This document shows, piece by piece, positions 12,401 through 19,903 of a DNA stretch of 64,000 nucleotides. Numbering within the stretch: position 1 is the stretch's first letter; the number at the start of each line of letters is the position of its first letter. The translations under genes were made by a program, and so were the position numbers. The notes below the pieces were generated by a model. It saw nothing but the letters and a program-made list of their open reading frames with translations. It searched no databases and was not told the DNA's origin. The DNA comes from Spodoptera frugiperda (taxonomy: Eukaryota > Arthropoda > Insecta > Lepidoptera > Noctuidae): contig NC_064224.1 in NCBI RefSeq assembly GCF_023101765.2, forward strand, positions 7,520,103 through 7,584,102, read 5' to 3'.

Positions 12401-15400
12401 AGAGTCTGACACTCCCTCTCGCCTCGCTCAAAGTGGGAGAAGTCATTGGATGATTTTCCCACTACAAAAAAAAAAAAACGGGTTGCACATGGCGTTACAA
12501 ATCACGCCTTCTCGATTTTGCATCTAGCGTAGTCTTCAAACACAACACTACCTTCCTTTAAAGCCGTGGTAGATAATTTTAGAACATTTTCTATTATATT
12601 ATAAAGTAAACGCAGTAATGAAATGTACCAAATCAATCGCAGACCCCGTACTATTACACATAACTTTGCTACTGTACCTACTTATCTGCAGCTATGCTAT
12701 GAATCATAAGTTGATGCGAATCGAGATTACATACAGTGATGAAAGCATTTCCCCCCTCCTTCCATATCGAGTGGGGGACCGCTTATTAGTTACTCATGAT
12801 TGCATTACGATATATTATGACCATGATTGTGAGTGAATGACTTAAACTTAAGATTATTATGTATAGCATGGGTCTCTGTTAGTGGTTTTATAAATATGTT
12901 TAAGGTTTGTTTTCGGCAAAAGCGTGCTTTTCCACCAGAGATGTGCTATGTAGCTATGCTGTGAAGATGTAATAGCTAAGCTGTGAAACTAATAACCGTT
13001 TCCACCGATACTAAGCTATGTAGCGATTCGAGTTAGATGTACTATGAAGATGTGCCGCTGCAAAGTAGCTGCACGAGGAAGATGCGCAGATCGAGTGTGC
13101 GATGTATCGATAGTCGAGAAATCATACATAGAGAGGGAGGGAGTTTCAGATTCTTACTGACTAAATACCACCCCGTTCTTAGTCCTGCTCTTCGAGCTGG
13201 AGCCCCGGTAACCCAATAGGTAGTCTACTCCGGGAGCTCCGGGTCGGTAGCGGCTCTACTGGGCCCCTATCTGTGGTGGTCTGATGGCTCTTCCCCGGAG
13301 ATTGGAACGAGAACCTCGTGGTCGACAGTTGCCTCCGTAATCACTCGACCAATGAGATATTACGTGACTAACTATAATAGAATCTATCTTAGGAAACAAT
13401 AGAATGAGTTATAGCGTTATTACAGGACATTATTTTGTATACAAGTCCTACACACATAAACATTACATTAATTATTATTAGACAAAGAAATACGTAGATA
13501 TAAGTATGAAAAAAACACCATAATGAATCTTACATCACAATGGTGTAAGCATGGGTAAGTACACTTATCGTCGTACTCAGAGTCATTTAATGGTTACTTA
13601 ACCCAATCCTTAGCATTTGTTTTCGATACAAAATTCCACACTCCCTATTTTTTGTTGAGAGGGGAAGCCTTCATAAGGCGCCTAGCTTTTTGGGGAAAAA
13701 ACTAGAGAGTGTGAGATTTTTACCTCACTAAAGGTGGCCACTATTTGCACCTACGAGTAAAGGAGGCACCGGGTCCTCTTAGTAGACCAACCCTGTTTTT
13801 CCCCCCCAAAATCTTAGCACCTTTTGAAGGTTTCCCCCAGTATATAATAGAAAGGATGTAGGTAAGGCATATATAACAGAAGCGATTCTAACACATACCC
13901 CAAAAACTATTCTAACCCTGAGAATTTCCGAAAACAGAAAAACCCAAAATCACATTAAATGACCTAAGATCTTTCGAGATTTTTCGACCGAAAGATCTTG
14001 GCTTTCTCTCAAAACGACCTTAGCATATACAAATACTAACCAAGGTGACTCCCAAAGCGTATGAGTTGGCATTTCCTAAAGAAATTCAATGGTACATATG
14101 ACGCAATGAATGATTTTGATGCACAATACATTGTTATCATTATTATCAACGAACTGTGTCATTGTGGCACGAACAATGGACATTTGTGTTTGGACAATTG
14201 ATATTATTTGGCTACTGTTCTTTTGTCTTTTATGTCAATCTGTGGATTTTAAGAAAGTTAGTTTTTAATTCGTTCTTTGGATGTAGGTAATTGATGTGAA
14301 TCGTATGTAATTTAAATCCCGCTTGTTGGTTATTTTTTTTTGTTTGATGGGGAAAAATCGTCTAATAATCTCCCACTTTATGCTAGGCGAGAGGGAGTGT
14401 CAGACTCTTACTGACTAAAAACCACCCCGTTCCTAATCCTGCTTTTCGAGCCAGAGCCCCGGAAACCCGCTAGGCAGTCCGCAGCTCTGGTTCGGAATCA
14501 GCCCTGCTGGGACCCATTGATCATTCTAATTTAGAAAATGCTAAGTTATTATTCTTTTTTTAATATGTAGTTGACTAAACAAACAAAAAAAAAATTATCA
14601 TGATGATGCTGAAGAATATTTCTATACGAAAACTGAGTGTAATGTCGAAACAACTCTGCTTTTCCTTTAGAGTGAAATCATACAAGATATATGATACGAC
14701 TAGTTTAGTCTATAATAATGATACATGCTGAAATTTCCCCAATAGCAACAATTATTTATAGGTATTTCAGCATTAGTTCTTAGGTAAATATTTCACAAAA
14801 ACAAACTATGATGACGCAAATCAACGAAAACTGAAAGTCTGAATAAATAGCTACTTATGTACTTAGGAAAATGGCGACATTGAACATTATGACTATTTCA
14901 AATCCTATAAATATGAGGTACCTATTTATTATAATATTTTATTATTTGTGGTCACAAAAAACCTTGAAGAAGCCTTTTGTCTCCTATGAACTAATGTGAT
15001 AATTCACACATCATTACTTATTTGTACAAGAGGACACGTTTTTTGTATGTTTTTGTGTGATATAACTTGTAACATCTTTATTAAGGAACTATTATGATCG
15101 TTGGGGACTTGAGGTAGACGTGTTCAGGTCTTCTGGAGTGGAGAAAACCTACGCAAACGTAGTCTATAAGTGTAGGCATTTGGGGGTTAGGAATTTAAGG
15201 GTTGTTGGGGAATCGGAGATTGGGAAGATTGGAAAGGGGGGAAATGGGCCTCCGGTAACCTCACTCACACCACGAAACACAACAATGATATCACTCCGGT
15301 CGAGCCGGCCCATTCGTGCCGAAGCATGGCTCTCCCACACTTTATATCACTTATCCATATAATAGATTCATTCAAGTCTAATTATTATAACATTTTCAGT

Positions 15401-18400
15401 TCCTTTTTATCCACCTTCAATTTACACACTTCAGAAATTAACCAAGTAGTTATGTACCTACCTAAATACATAAACAAACATTAATGTAAATATCCAAATT
15501 AATTTCAAAGATTTTTTGCACTCTTCCTTTTCATGTAAAAACATTTCATCTCCGTCACTTATCATATTTGTATAAGACTTCAGTAAGACTAATGACTTAC
15601 TTACTACATTAGTGGCAAAAACAGTAGAAAAAATCTTCATAATGTTTTCTGTTTCTATTCAAAAGATAAATTGGAGTTCCGTGAGTAAGTTTTAAATTTA
15701 AGTTTAGTTTAGGGTATGCTCTTAGTCTGTTTGTCTGTCATAGTCGTCTATTTGGGTGAAAAGGTAGACTATTGCTATTTTGAGCGTAAATATTTGAGAT
15801 ATCCATGTGCTTTGTAGCCTAGCTGCAAACAGTCGAATTCCTTTACAGAATTAGGTATATTCTTTTTATTTTTGACGACTTGTCAAAATAAAATAAAAGT
15901 TACAGCAAATTATTAAAAATAAGGTCTTAATAATATTCATATAAGAACTAAAGATGCATTTTAGCAAAAGATCGCCATCTACTCTTATACTGCCAGTCCA
16001 CCAGAGCGGAGCCAATAGAATTGCACGAAATCTCCGCTTCTCCTTAGTAGACAGATAATTGTGCAATCCTTGGTATTTCTCTTGTACTCTTCTCCGCTAC
16101 CTCACTCCGATCCTTGATAGACAGGCAGAATTATGGATGGGTATATTTTATTTTTAATAATAATTAAAAGTATACAGAACCTTTAGCATTTGAGTCATGT
16201 GTATAGGTAATTTTTTCTCTCCATTCTCCATTTGTCATAATAGAATTATTGTTAGAATAAATGGCTATTATTATAGGAATTAGTGTCAATATTTATATTA
16301 ATGCTGTCATAATAATTTATAATAGGATTTACAGTTTTGGTGACGTTATTTGCAAAACGTGATCATGTTGTATGCTACTTATGACGTCAAATTGCAAATT
16401 GCAAACGTGAAATATTGATTGTATTTTTAACTGTACAGTTTTTTTTCAGCGTTCTCCTATGAAACATTACCTATATCACTAATACCTAGAGATAGAATAA
16501 GACTTTCATTCGCATGACATTAATTTTTATTCACAGCCTGAATTATACGGCGACCGCAGTATAGAATCACTTTTTCCTTCGAAACTTATTTTTGCTAGTT
16601 AAGGCAGTTCCTAAAAATAACGAATTGAGGATCTTCAACACAAACAGTTGTTTCATGTGCATACATGTTATCATTATTCGCCGATCATCTAACCATTCCA
16701 ATAATAGCCAAAACGAGAGGGTGTTCGGCGCTCTAATTGGTTGGTTTATTCGTGCCGGCCTATCAGAGCGCCGAACGGGCTCTCGTTTCATCTATGTTCA
16801 ACGTAAAACACACTCGTACTAAGCCCGTATTGCAGATTCAGATCCATTTATTAATTTTGCCCGTAAGTCAGTCAGTAGAGAAATAAAAATCGACTCACCG
16901 TTCTCTAAGCACAGGATCCAGACCAACAGTCGGCTCATCCAATATTAGCAGTTCAGGTTCATGTACCAGGGCAGCAGCAAGGGAAACACGTCTCTGTTGC
17001 CCTCCAGATAAGGTCTTTATTAGCCTCCCTCCACTGGGCAGGTCTAGAAGGGTGGATAGGAACTCAAACCGTTCCATCATCTTTTCCATCTTCATGCCAT
17101 AAATGCGACCGAAGTAGTAGATCGCGTCTCGTACTGTGAATTCTCCGACTAGTGCTATGTCCTGTGAAGTGGAGAAATTGGTTTAGTTACGAGGTGATAG
17201 AGGCTTTCGAGTGGAAACTCCAAGAAGCGAACAACTAGTTCTTACAGTTTAAACACCACTAACAAAAGCTGCTGGGTCTTTTGGGGATTTCTTCAGTGTA
17301 TAAACTGGTGGTTGTATCTCCTGTAATATTTGTATTAGGAGTTGAGATATTTTCGACGCCTATTCTCAGGAAAGTTATGCAAATTAGCACAAATTAAATG
17401 TTACAATTTGAACAGGGAGAACCCTTACTTTTTATGATTCGAGGAAAATGGTCGACTAACTTTAGCGACTTATAATCATGAGCAACTTAGCGGATTGCCT
17501 CTTTACCAATGTTAAGATCGATCGCAAAGATTTTGTAGTTAATTTTATTTATCGTTACAAAACTTTCTTTATCCTATCGTGTGCCGGAACGCAGTTCCAC
17601 GCGAGACACAATGTATTTTCTATTGTCGTCGTATATGTATACGGCATACGAAAGGTTAAACGTACCTGAGGCATATACCCAACCCTAGGTCCTGGTACAC
17701 CGCTGCCCTTCTCCCCTGGTCTTCCACCCAGCACCCAGACATTCCCACTGTCCAGTTTCCTCCTGCCCACTATGCAGGACAGTAGTGTGGTCTTACCACA
17801 CCCTGAAGGTCCGAGAAGACCGTATCTGTAGGAAAAAATGGGAGTTAGAAATGGTTTTTCGAAGTGGAGTAGTGATTTTTGGGAAATTTATGTATGGAAC
17901 GAATGTTTTAAGAGTTTTGAGAATCATTTTTTTTGTAGGAGAACCAGATGTTTGACATTTTAACTGTAGCTGGTTAGTCAGCTATCGTGTGAATCGTGTC
18001 ATCGAGATCAATTAATGCATGAAAGGTATATTTACTTTGATATTTAGATATTTTGGACGTTTTTTCTCAAGTGTAATAGAATATTAGAACACGAAAGCCA
18101 ACTTAGATAAGCTTCATTTTATTATAACTTTCGTGAGACATACTAAATTAATTATTAAGTTATGGGCTTACTCACGTAACTGTGACGAGGAACGCTGGAA
18201 TGCTGCTCATGAATATGAGTCTTTAACATGGCTTGAAACTAGTCGAGTTCCTCGTCAAACAGTTACGTGAGTAAGCCGATAACATAATAAGTAATTTAAT
18301 GAACTCGGAAGATCTTCTTTAGAATCACGGAGAAGGACATATGTATGTTACTTCTGCAAAATCGCTGGTAAAAGATAATCTATAAACATAAAAACAAAAT

Positions 18401-18669
18401 TGTTGTTCGTTAGTCTCGCTAAAAATCGAAAACGGCTAGACCGATTTGGCAAAATTTTGGTCTTTAAGGTGAGAAAAAATAATTTGAGGCGATAAGAAGT
18501 TTTCCGCGTCATCTAGATACAAATAGACCTAGAGAGAAAGTACTTACATGATTCCCCTATCGACGACCATGTCCATGTCCTTAAGGACAGGCTTGAAGTC
18601 TGGTTTGTCAGGCCTGCCATAGTATTTGTTGGCCTTCTCCACGATCACAGCGGCCGAGCAGACGGCCAT
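321..18669 (-). CDS. ABCH-subfamily ABC half-transporter, 3' part beyond the window
   Basis: ATP-driven membrane half-transporter with an N-terminal nucleotide-binding domain (NBD) followed by an ABC-2-type membrane domain. Ten coding exons join in frame: 18548-18669, 17666-17825, 16899-17161, 4851-4941, 3477-3615, 2909-3015, 2382-2485, 1707-1828, 1053-1177, 321-495 (1408 nt, about 469 residues, cut off by the window edge). Motifs by residue: Walker A GPSGCGKTT 46-54, Q-loop Q94, signature LSGGQQRR 145-152, Walker B LLILDEP 165-171, D-loop GLD 174-176, H-loop H202 in TTHYIDE. A first membrane helix (about 331-349) follows HPGG and is followed by GHDPRDLQIGVVNDE. Cysteines 375, 391 and 398 and sequons NST (415) and NFS (438) mark the extracellular loop. 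NBD-first order and GSGVPGPRVGYMPQ fit insect ABCH proteins (relatives of Drosophila CG9990/snu, CG11147, CG33970). Which paralogue it is, and its substrate (lipid/cuticle export in characterised relatives), cannot be told. The start has a good context (A at -3, G at +4). Confidence 0.93.
555..736 (+). repeat. Family B repeat, 3'-truncated
   Basis: Family B in its sense orientation starts TTTTTATGGTATAAGCCGG, carries GATCACCTGATGGTAAGC, CCGCCCATGGACACC, GGGTTAGGAATTTAAGGG and a palindromic AACGCAAGCGTT, and ends GCATGGCTCTCCCACACTT. Full copies are about 300 bp. No coding capacity; class uncertain (SINE- or Helitron-like). This copy stops after TTATTGGGCC. Confidence 0.85.
1053..1177 (-). CDS. 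ABCH coding exon 9 (extracellular loop)
   Basis: Acceptor TTCTTTCCAG, donor GTACGT. Encodes FGLKICSNTSLVTTVLQEDE, then CDLYMLSCWFLEEME. Three cysteines (375, 391, 398) could form disulfides in the extracellular loop. Confidence 0.9.
1315..1436. mobile_element. MITE family L (copy 1)
   Basis: Terminal inverted repeats related to ACCCTTAGTACGAATTTG and its complement at GTAAAGTACTAAGG, with an inner palindrome around GCGCCGAACGCGC. It sits in the intron between ABCH coding exons 8 and 9. Other copies: about 16709, 20530, 35415 and a partial at 52085. Confidence 0.7.
1707..1828 (-). CDS. ABCH coding exon 8 (first membrane helix)
   Basis: Acceptor CCATTCCAG, donor GTATGT. Residues about 331-349 (LIFSILFPIIQVVAFFAAVG) form one hydrophobic span. 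The exon continues into HDPRDLQIGVVNDEAALSP, the conserved start of the extracellular loop. Confidence 0.93.
1955..2145 (-). repeat. Family A SINE-like repeat
   Basis: Family A in sense orientation begins near GAGCCATCAGACCACCACAG, continues GGGCCCAGTAGGGCTGATGC, GCGGACTACCTAGCGGGTTT, GTTTTTAGTCAGTAAGAGTC, CTCTCGCCTCGCCC, and ends GGGAGAAGTCATTGGATGAT plus pyrimidines and poly(A). Length about 190-230 bp. The poly(A) 3' end and 5' truncations suggest a retroposed, SINE-like element. This copy is reversed and diverged. Confidence 0.85.
2382..2485 (-). CDS. ABCH coding exon 7 (pre-membrane basic region)
   Basis: Acceptor TTTTTTCAG, donor GTAAAA. Lysine-rich linker KKDKPKGNKKLTKSRYKAVF, then IKSIQQFARHPG, the amphipathic connecting helix found just before the first membrane span of this family. 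Confidence 0.9.
2511..2780 (+). repeat. Family B repeat
   Basis: Nearly complete copy from TTTTTATGGTATAAGCTGG to TTTTCTGTGAGGCCATAG, in the intron between coding exons 6 and 7 of the ABCH gene. A short reversed family-B piece follows at 2803-2855 (GAGTGATGTTACCAGAGGCC), so the junction is head to head. Confidence 0.88.
2909..3015 (-). CDS. ABCH coding exon 6 (NBD-TMD linker)
   Basis: Acceptor CCCTGCAG, donor GTAAGT. It encodes a polar, low-conservation linker (TLTVSPDVIPDSS ... FPTITSSTD) between the ATPase domain and the membrane domain. Placement rests on splice consensus and frame continuity on both sides. Confidence 0.85.
3107..3233. mobile_element. MITE family G (copy 1)
   Basis: Hairpin-forming element: left arm CTCATAGTCATTTATATGG..CCTTAGCAATTG, right arm TCGTTACTAAGGAATAG..CATTAAATGTCTCTGAG. 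Related copies at 13568 (half), 31822, 48111 and a half copy near 4144. Confidence 0.7.
3477..3615 (-). CDS. ABCH coding exon 5 (end of NBD)
   Basis: Acceptor CTTTTTTCAG, donor GTTAGT. Translation IGLLRDGQLLAEDSPEDLL... is the conserved end of the ABC ATPase domain, followed by an acidic helix LEEAFLKLAMRQ and a basic stretch PRRRS. Exon ends in phase 1 and joins the next exon as ACC. Confidence 0.9.
3868..3935 (+). mobile_element. MITE family E, right half
   Basis: TTGAAACTAGTCGAGTTCCT, then CGTCAAATAATTGCGTGAGT and an ATAACATAAT-like end match the right half of the intact hairpin element at 18153-18290. Confidence 0.65.
4127..4190. repeat. (CTGT)n microsatellite followed by half of MITE G
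   Basis: Four to five CTGT units, then GTTAAGTAACCATTAAATGA and CTCTGAATACGG, the right arm of family G. Confidence 0.6.
4396..4512 (+). repeat. Family H repeat (ACCGACTT... type)
   Basis: Starts GAACCGACTTAAAAAAAGGA, then GATTATCTCGCG and GAACCGATTTTGATGCGGTT. This block recurs at about 29110, 47605 and 49262. The family B copy that follows directly at 4513 appears to have inserted next to or into it. Non-coding remnant; transposon class not determined. Confidence 0.6.
4513..4742 (+). repeat. Family B repeat nested against family H
   Basis: Begins inside the family B head (CGAGCAAACGTATTACC) and ends at GAGTCGGCTCATTC, lacking the final GCATGGCTCTCCC. Sequence related to family I (AAATCGGTCCAGCCGTTCTC) follows immediately. 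Confidence 0.8.
4851..4941 (-). CDS. ABCH coding exon 4 (H-loop)
   Basis: Acceptor CTTGTTTTTCCAG, donor GTGAGT. It encodes IWDFLAEQARRGTTVIITTH and the switch histidine followed by YIDETKQAHK. It restores the frame from exon 3 exactly (codon CG|G). Confidence 0.93.
5093..5458 (-). pseudogene. Remnant of an R1/TRAS-type LINE ORF2 C-terminus
   Basis: The minus strand translates in pieces to the C-terminal part of R1-clade reverse transcriptase ORFs: YRLTQVLTGHGSFGRFL..IGRE, then after a frame change DDTAVCPAWAEHCRVLRDVV, then in another frame DWDAISFFC..IMLAKEKAG. Several frame changes and an in-frame stop show it is dead. It lies in the 12-kb intron of the ABCH gene and explains the GC-rich look of this block. 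Family assignment is from remembered motif patterns (RLTQVLTGHG, CPAWAEHR), not a search. Confidence 0.75.
5903..6048 (-). repeat. Family A SINE-like repeat
   Basis: Reversed copy from GGAAAATCATCCGAAAACTT to GTCCGCAGCTCCGGATCAG; 5' end of the element missing. Confidence 0.85.
6565..6750 (+). repeat. Family A SINE-like repeat
   Basis: Sense copy from ACCACCATAGATGGGGCCC to GGGAGAAGTAAATGGATGA; lacks a poly(A) tail. The GC-rich 150 bases before it (6400-6560) have no recognised match. Confidence 0.8.
7083..7419. mobile_element. MITE family C (copy 1, longest)
   Basis: Left end AAGGTGCTTTTCTACCAGAG and ATGTGCTATG; right part AGTATCAGTGGAAACGGTCA, TAGCTATTAC and TCGTAGCATAGC are partly inverse copies. 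Other members at 11606, 12920, 57139 and a tandem pair at 63720-63930. Confidence 0.65.
7425..7569 (-). repeat. Family A SINE-like repeat abutting MITE C
   Basis: Begins TTGAGGGGGAAAATCATCCA (reverse complement of the 3' end) and runs to CACTAGGTAGTCCG. Joined without spacer to the family C element. Confidence 0.85.
7930..8095 (+). repeat. Family I-like repeat remnant
   Basis: Contains GCGGCTCGTTTTCG, TACCAAATTTTAGTTCAGTAG and CAGACAAAGATCCACACATA. Such 'host sequence, then AAATCGGTCCAGCC-like, then CAGACAGACA' blocks recur at 9531, 19268, 45760, 51978, 52540 and 59948. Confidence 0.45.
8320..8494. mobile_element. MITE family F (copy 1, intact)
   Basis: Inverted termini TAACTAAAAATCACGGTTTA and its near complement GAAACAGTGATTTTTAGTTA. 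A second inverted pair inside is CGAGTCACAGAGGGACTCTT versus AAGAGTCCTCTGTGACACG, so the whole unit can fold as one hairpin. Further copies at 28766 and 47983. Confidence 0.8.
8782..8910 (+). repeat. Family A SINE-like repeat with poly(A)
   Basis: Starts ACAGGTTACCGGGGTTTCGG and ends with ten A residues. A short inverted piece of the same family (CAGTTACTTCTCCCAACTGG) lies just before it at about 8745. Confidence 0.8.
9300..9414 (+). repeat. Family A SINE-like repeat containing a perfect hairpin
   Basis: Sense 3' half of the family, interrupted by an inverted copy of its own tail: CTTCTCCCGCCTTGT (9355-9369), loop ATGAG, then the exact 15-base complement (9375-9389). Confidence 0.8.
9531..9770 (+). 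repeat. Family I repeat
   Basis: CTAATGCCTGCGGCTTCGTT, AGTCCCATCAAAATCAGTAC, CAGAGATAAGTTAGAACAAA, then GGTTATTTCAATATTACAAA and TAGTCTAG. The 'TGCCCGCGGCTTCGCTCGCG' block is frequent in moth introns. No coding frame. Confidence 0.6.
10017..10206. mobile_element. Hairpin element (family M) with perfect 30-bp inverted repeat
   Basis: Positions 10017-10046 are the exact reverse complement of 10177-10206; 130 bases lie between. The interior includes TTCCGATATTTCGGCACTGT and TAAATATCCCGTC. A related reversed piece is at about 10860-10960. Confidence 0.8.
10855..10965. mobile_element. Family M element, rearranged copy
   Basis: ATGGTGCTTGCAACAGTG..AATATCGG is the inverse of the interior of the 10017 element, while TAAATATCCCGTCTAAAGTT keeps the direct orientation. 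Confidence 0.55.
11440..11577. mobile_element. MITE family D (copy 1)
   Basis: Inverted ends AATACTCAACCGCTACTCAA and AAATTGAGTAGCATTTCAGT followed by ATTCGGGCA. Interior has ACAGAGATAGCACGATATTT. Reversed relative to the copy at 22318. Confidence 0.75.
11606..11812. mobile_element. MITE family C (copy 2)
   Basis: ATTGCTTTTCCACCAAAGAT, ATGTAATAGCTAAGCTGTAA, CCGTTTCCACTGATACTAAG; ends near GTGCTATGCTATGTGAAG. Confidence 0.65.
12316..12478 (+). repeat. Family A SINE-like repeat, poly(A) tail
   Basis: From AAGCTGCGGATTACGTAGCA to a 13-A tail after TTTTCCCACTAC; 5'-truncated relative to the longest copies. Confidence 0.88.
12618..12836 (+). CDS. Doubtful 72-codon ORF with hydrophobic N-terminus
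   Basis: ORF MKCTKSIADP..., hydrophobic stretch VLLHITLLLYLLICSYA at about residues 11-27 (signal-peptide-like), then an unremarkable acidic tail with three late charged clusters and cysteines at 62 and 71. It lies in the 12-kb ABCH intron on the opposite strand, between repeats. No homologue recognised; most likely a chance frame. Confidence 0.12.
   Translation: MKCTKSIADPVLLHITLLLYLLICSYAMNHKLMRIEITYSDESISPLLPYRVGDRLLVTHDCITIYYDHDCE
12920..13118. mobile_element. MITE family C (copy 3)
   Basis: GTGCTTTTCCACCAGAGATG, GATGTAATAGCTAAGCTGTG, CCGTTTCCACCGATACTAAG; joined to a reversed family A copy. Confidence 0.65.
13130..13300 (-). repeat. Family A SINE-like repeat
   Basis: Reversed copy from GAGAGGGAGGGAGTTTCAGA to CTGTGGTGGTCTGATGGCTC; reaches the 5' end of the element. 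Confidence 0.85.
13568..13850. repeat. Half of MITE G fused to a family K repeat
   Basis: 13568-13634 is one arm of family G. From about 13635 follows family K: CTCCCTATTTTTTG, GGCGCCTAGCTTTTTGGGG, TTTTTACCTCACTAAAGGTG, GGCACCGGGTCCTCTTAGTA, and near the end CCTTTTGAAGGTTTCCCCC. Family K recurs at about 20150 and 35195. Confidence 0.6.
14346..14518 (-). repeat. Family A SINE-like repeat
   Basis: Reversed copy from TGGGGAAAAATCGTCTAATA to ATCAGCCCTGCTGGGACCC. Confidence 0.88.
14519..15177. other. AT-rich intron sequence, nothing recognised
   Basis: No coding frame, RNA or clear repeat; several homopolymer runs. Part of the 12-kb ABCH intron. Confidence 0.5.
15178..15345 (+). repeat. Family B repeat, 5'-truncated
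   Basis: From TTTGGGGGTTAGGAATTTAA to GCATGGCTCTCCCACACTT, with a deletion across the palindromic AACGCAAGCGTT region. Confidence 0.85.
15346..16708. other. AT-rich intron sequence without recognised genes
   Basis: Contains a moderately GC-rich block at about 15965-16130 (CCACCAGAGCGGAGCCAATA, CTCCGCTACCTCACTCCG) that may be an unclassified repeat with partial inverted symmetry. Nothing else identified. Confidence 0.4.
16709..16830. mobile_element. MITE family L (copy 2)
   Basis: AAAACGAGAGGGTGTTCGGC and GCGCCGAACGGGCTCTCGTT are near-perfect inverse arms around ATTGGTTGGTTTATT; ends ACACTCGTACTAAGCC. It lies about 70 bases from the donor of ABCH coding exon 3. Confidence 0.75.
16899..17161 (-). 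CDS. ABCH coding exon 3 (signature and Walker B)
   Basis: Begins DIALVGEFTVRDAIYYFGRI after CTTCACAG and carries LSGGQQRR, LLILDEP and VGLDP. It ends with two bases of an arginine codon at donor GGTGAGTC. The next exon lies 11,957 bases away, the longest intron of the coding region, filled with repeats. Confidence 0.96.
17666..17825 (-). CDS. ABCH coding exon 2 (Walker A and Q-loop)
   Basis: Acceptor TTTTCCTACAG precedes it and donor GTACGT follows. It encodes YGLLGPSGCGKTTLLSC, then the lineage-typical loop GSGVPGPRVGYMPQ, ending exactly on the Q-loop glutamine (Q94) in phase 0. Confidence 0.95.
18153..18290. mobile_element. MITE family E (copy 1, intact hairpin)
   Basis: Left arm GGCTTACTCACGTAACTGTG..ACGAGGAAC, right arm GTTCCTCGTCAAACAGTTAC..GTGAGTAAGCC; outermost bases TTAT/ATAA. 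In the 722-base intron between ABCH coding exons 1 and 2. Confidence 0.85.
18548..18669 (-). CDS. ABCH coding exon 1 (start codon)
   Basis: Encodes residues 1-40 plus two bases of codon 41: MAVCSAAVIVEKANKYYG..., the A-loop region (K-Y-Y-G) before Walker A, ending VDRGI. The donor GTAAGT follows at 18547. The same exon extends 5' as untranslated leader to 18718. Confidence 0.9.
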
Positions 18670-18718
18670 CTTGACAAAATTGGTTTCTTCTCTCGTTTAG
18701 CAACACATTTTTTGTGAT
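18670..18718 (-). other. 5' leader of the ABCH start exon with a 3-codon uORF
   Basis: A polypyrimidine tract and acceptor (TTTCTTTTGTCAACAG) end at 18719, so the start-codon exon begins with 49 non-coding bases and at least one further 5' exon must exist upstream. The leader contains a tiny upstream frame ATG-TGT-TGC-TAA at 18697-18708, about 27 bases before the main ATG. It may lower translation; that is inference. Confidence 0.7.
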
Positions 18719-19267
18719 CTGTTGACAAAAGAAAATTGGATTTTAGTGGGGTGGTAACTACAGTTAAAAAACTGTCCAATAATTCCTGTAATATTGTAGA
18801 ATAAGCACACATTTTACTTCAGTTCAGGTAGACCGTACATTGATTGACAATATTTTATTTGAATTGTATAATATTCTTTTATAAAGAAACATATCTAATG
18901 TACAATTGTATAATTTCACAATATTAAAATTAAATAAAAAAAGAAATGTTAATTCTGTATTTGCCCAGCCATGCTTATTTTTGATTTTCAATCCACTAAT
19001 TATTCAACGTCAAAACTATACAACCCCAATCGTAGCTGTTAAAATAGCATTCAGAGTAAGGAATATAAAGTCAAACTCAATACCATTTAGTTCATTCAAT
19101 ATCCACGCAATACGGATGCAACGGGCGCTAGGGTTGCAAATCAAGGGGTACAAAATTTGACAATATCAATGACAAAATCGATCGATCGGAATTAAATTCA
19201 AGAGCAATCCCCCTGGTGTCATTCTGAATGACTCTTGCTGACACAAAGGAAAACTTATAAGTAACTA

Positions 19268-19472
19268 GCTACTTCCGCTCGGTTTCACCTGCTCTGCTCG
19301 GCTCCTATTGGTCATATCGTAATGTTTTATAACCTTTAGTCTTCCTCTATAAATGCACTATCTAATACAAAAAGAATTATTCAAATCGGACCAGTAGTTC
19401 CGGGGATTAGCGCGTTCAATCAAACAAACAAACTTTTCAGCTATATAATATTATATATATATATATATTATA
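19268..19472 (+). repeat. Family I remnant and (TA)n microsatellite
   Basis: TAGCTACTTCCGCTCGGTTT, AATCGGACCAGTAGTTCCGG, then AATCAAACAAACAAAC; ends in an alternating TATATATA run at 19448-19470. Confidence 0.55.
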
Positions 19473-19766
19473 GATATCCACACCTGCGCTATTCGATATA
19501 TCTAGACGCACCTTTATATCGCTTATTCTAGTACTGTGACTAACATGGTAAATTAATGAAGACCTTCTCAGTATTTACTAATTAACGATTGAGTTGCAAA
19601 GACACGTGTTGCACGTTAAATTGTATTCTATGAATACTTGATTAGCCTTCAATCTTCAGTGGCAGGATTTCAGTGTCGAGGATTAGTCGTTAGTCATGAT
19701 TTAAAATTAGTTTTCATTCCTAATTGCTTTTGTAAGTTAAAATCATAATGATTGCATGGTTTCTGA

Positions 19767-19903
19767 ACCGATCCCGAGTCTCTATGATCCCCAACCACCC
19801 TTAAATTCCTTAAGCTCCAAAAGGCAGGCAACACGCTTGTAGCGCCTCTAGTGTTTCGGGTGTCAGGTGACCTGTTTGCTTATTTACTGGCTTATACCAT
19901 AAC
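19767..19903 (-). repeat. Family B repeat (head portion)
   Basis: Reversed: CCCAACCACCCTTAAATTCC, AGCGCCTCTAGTGTTTCGGG, TGACCTGTTTGCTTATTTAC, CTGGCTTATACCATAAC. Confidence 0.85.

Noticed and set aside
16895..17095. Stand-alone 66-residue bacterial-looking ABC ATPase
   Set aside because: It is an internal exon of the ABCH gene: acceptor and donor sites and flanking exons join in frame.
17555..17770. 71-codon frame with GSGVPGPRVGYMPQ
   Set aside because: Also part of an ABCH exon (17666-17825); the frame continues past the donor by chance.
19448..19470. TATA-rich run as a promoter
   Set aside because: Simple (TA)n microsatellite with no initiator or gene nearby.
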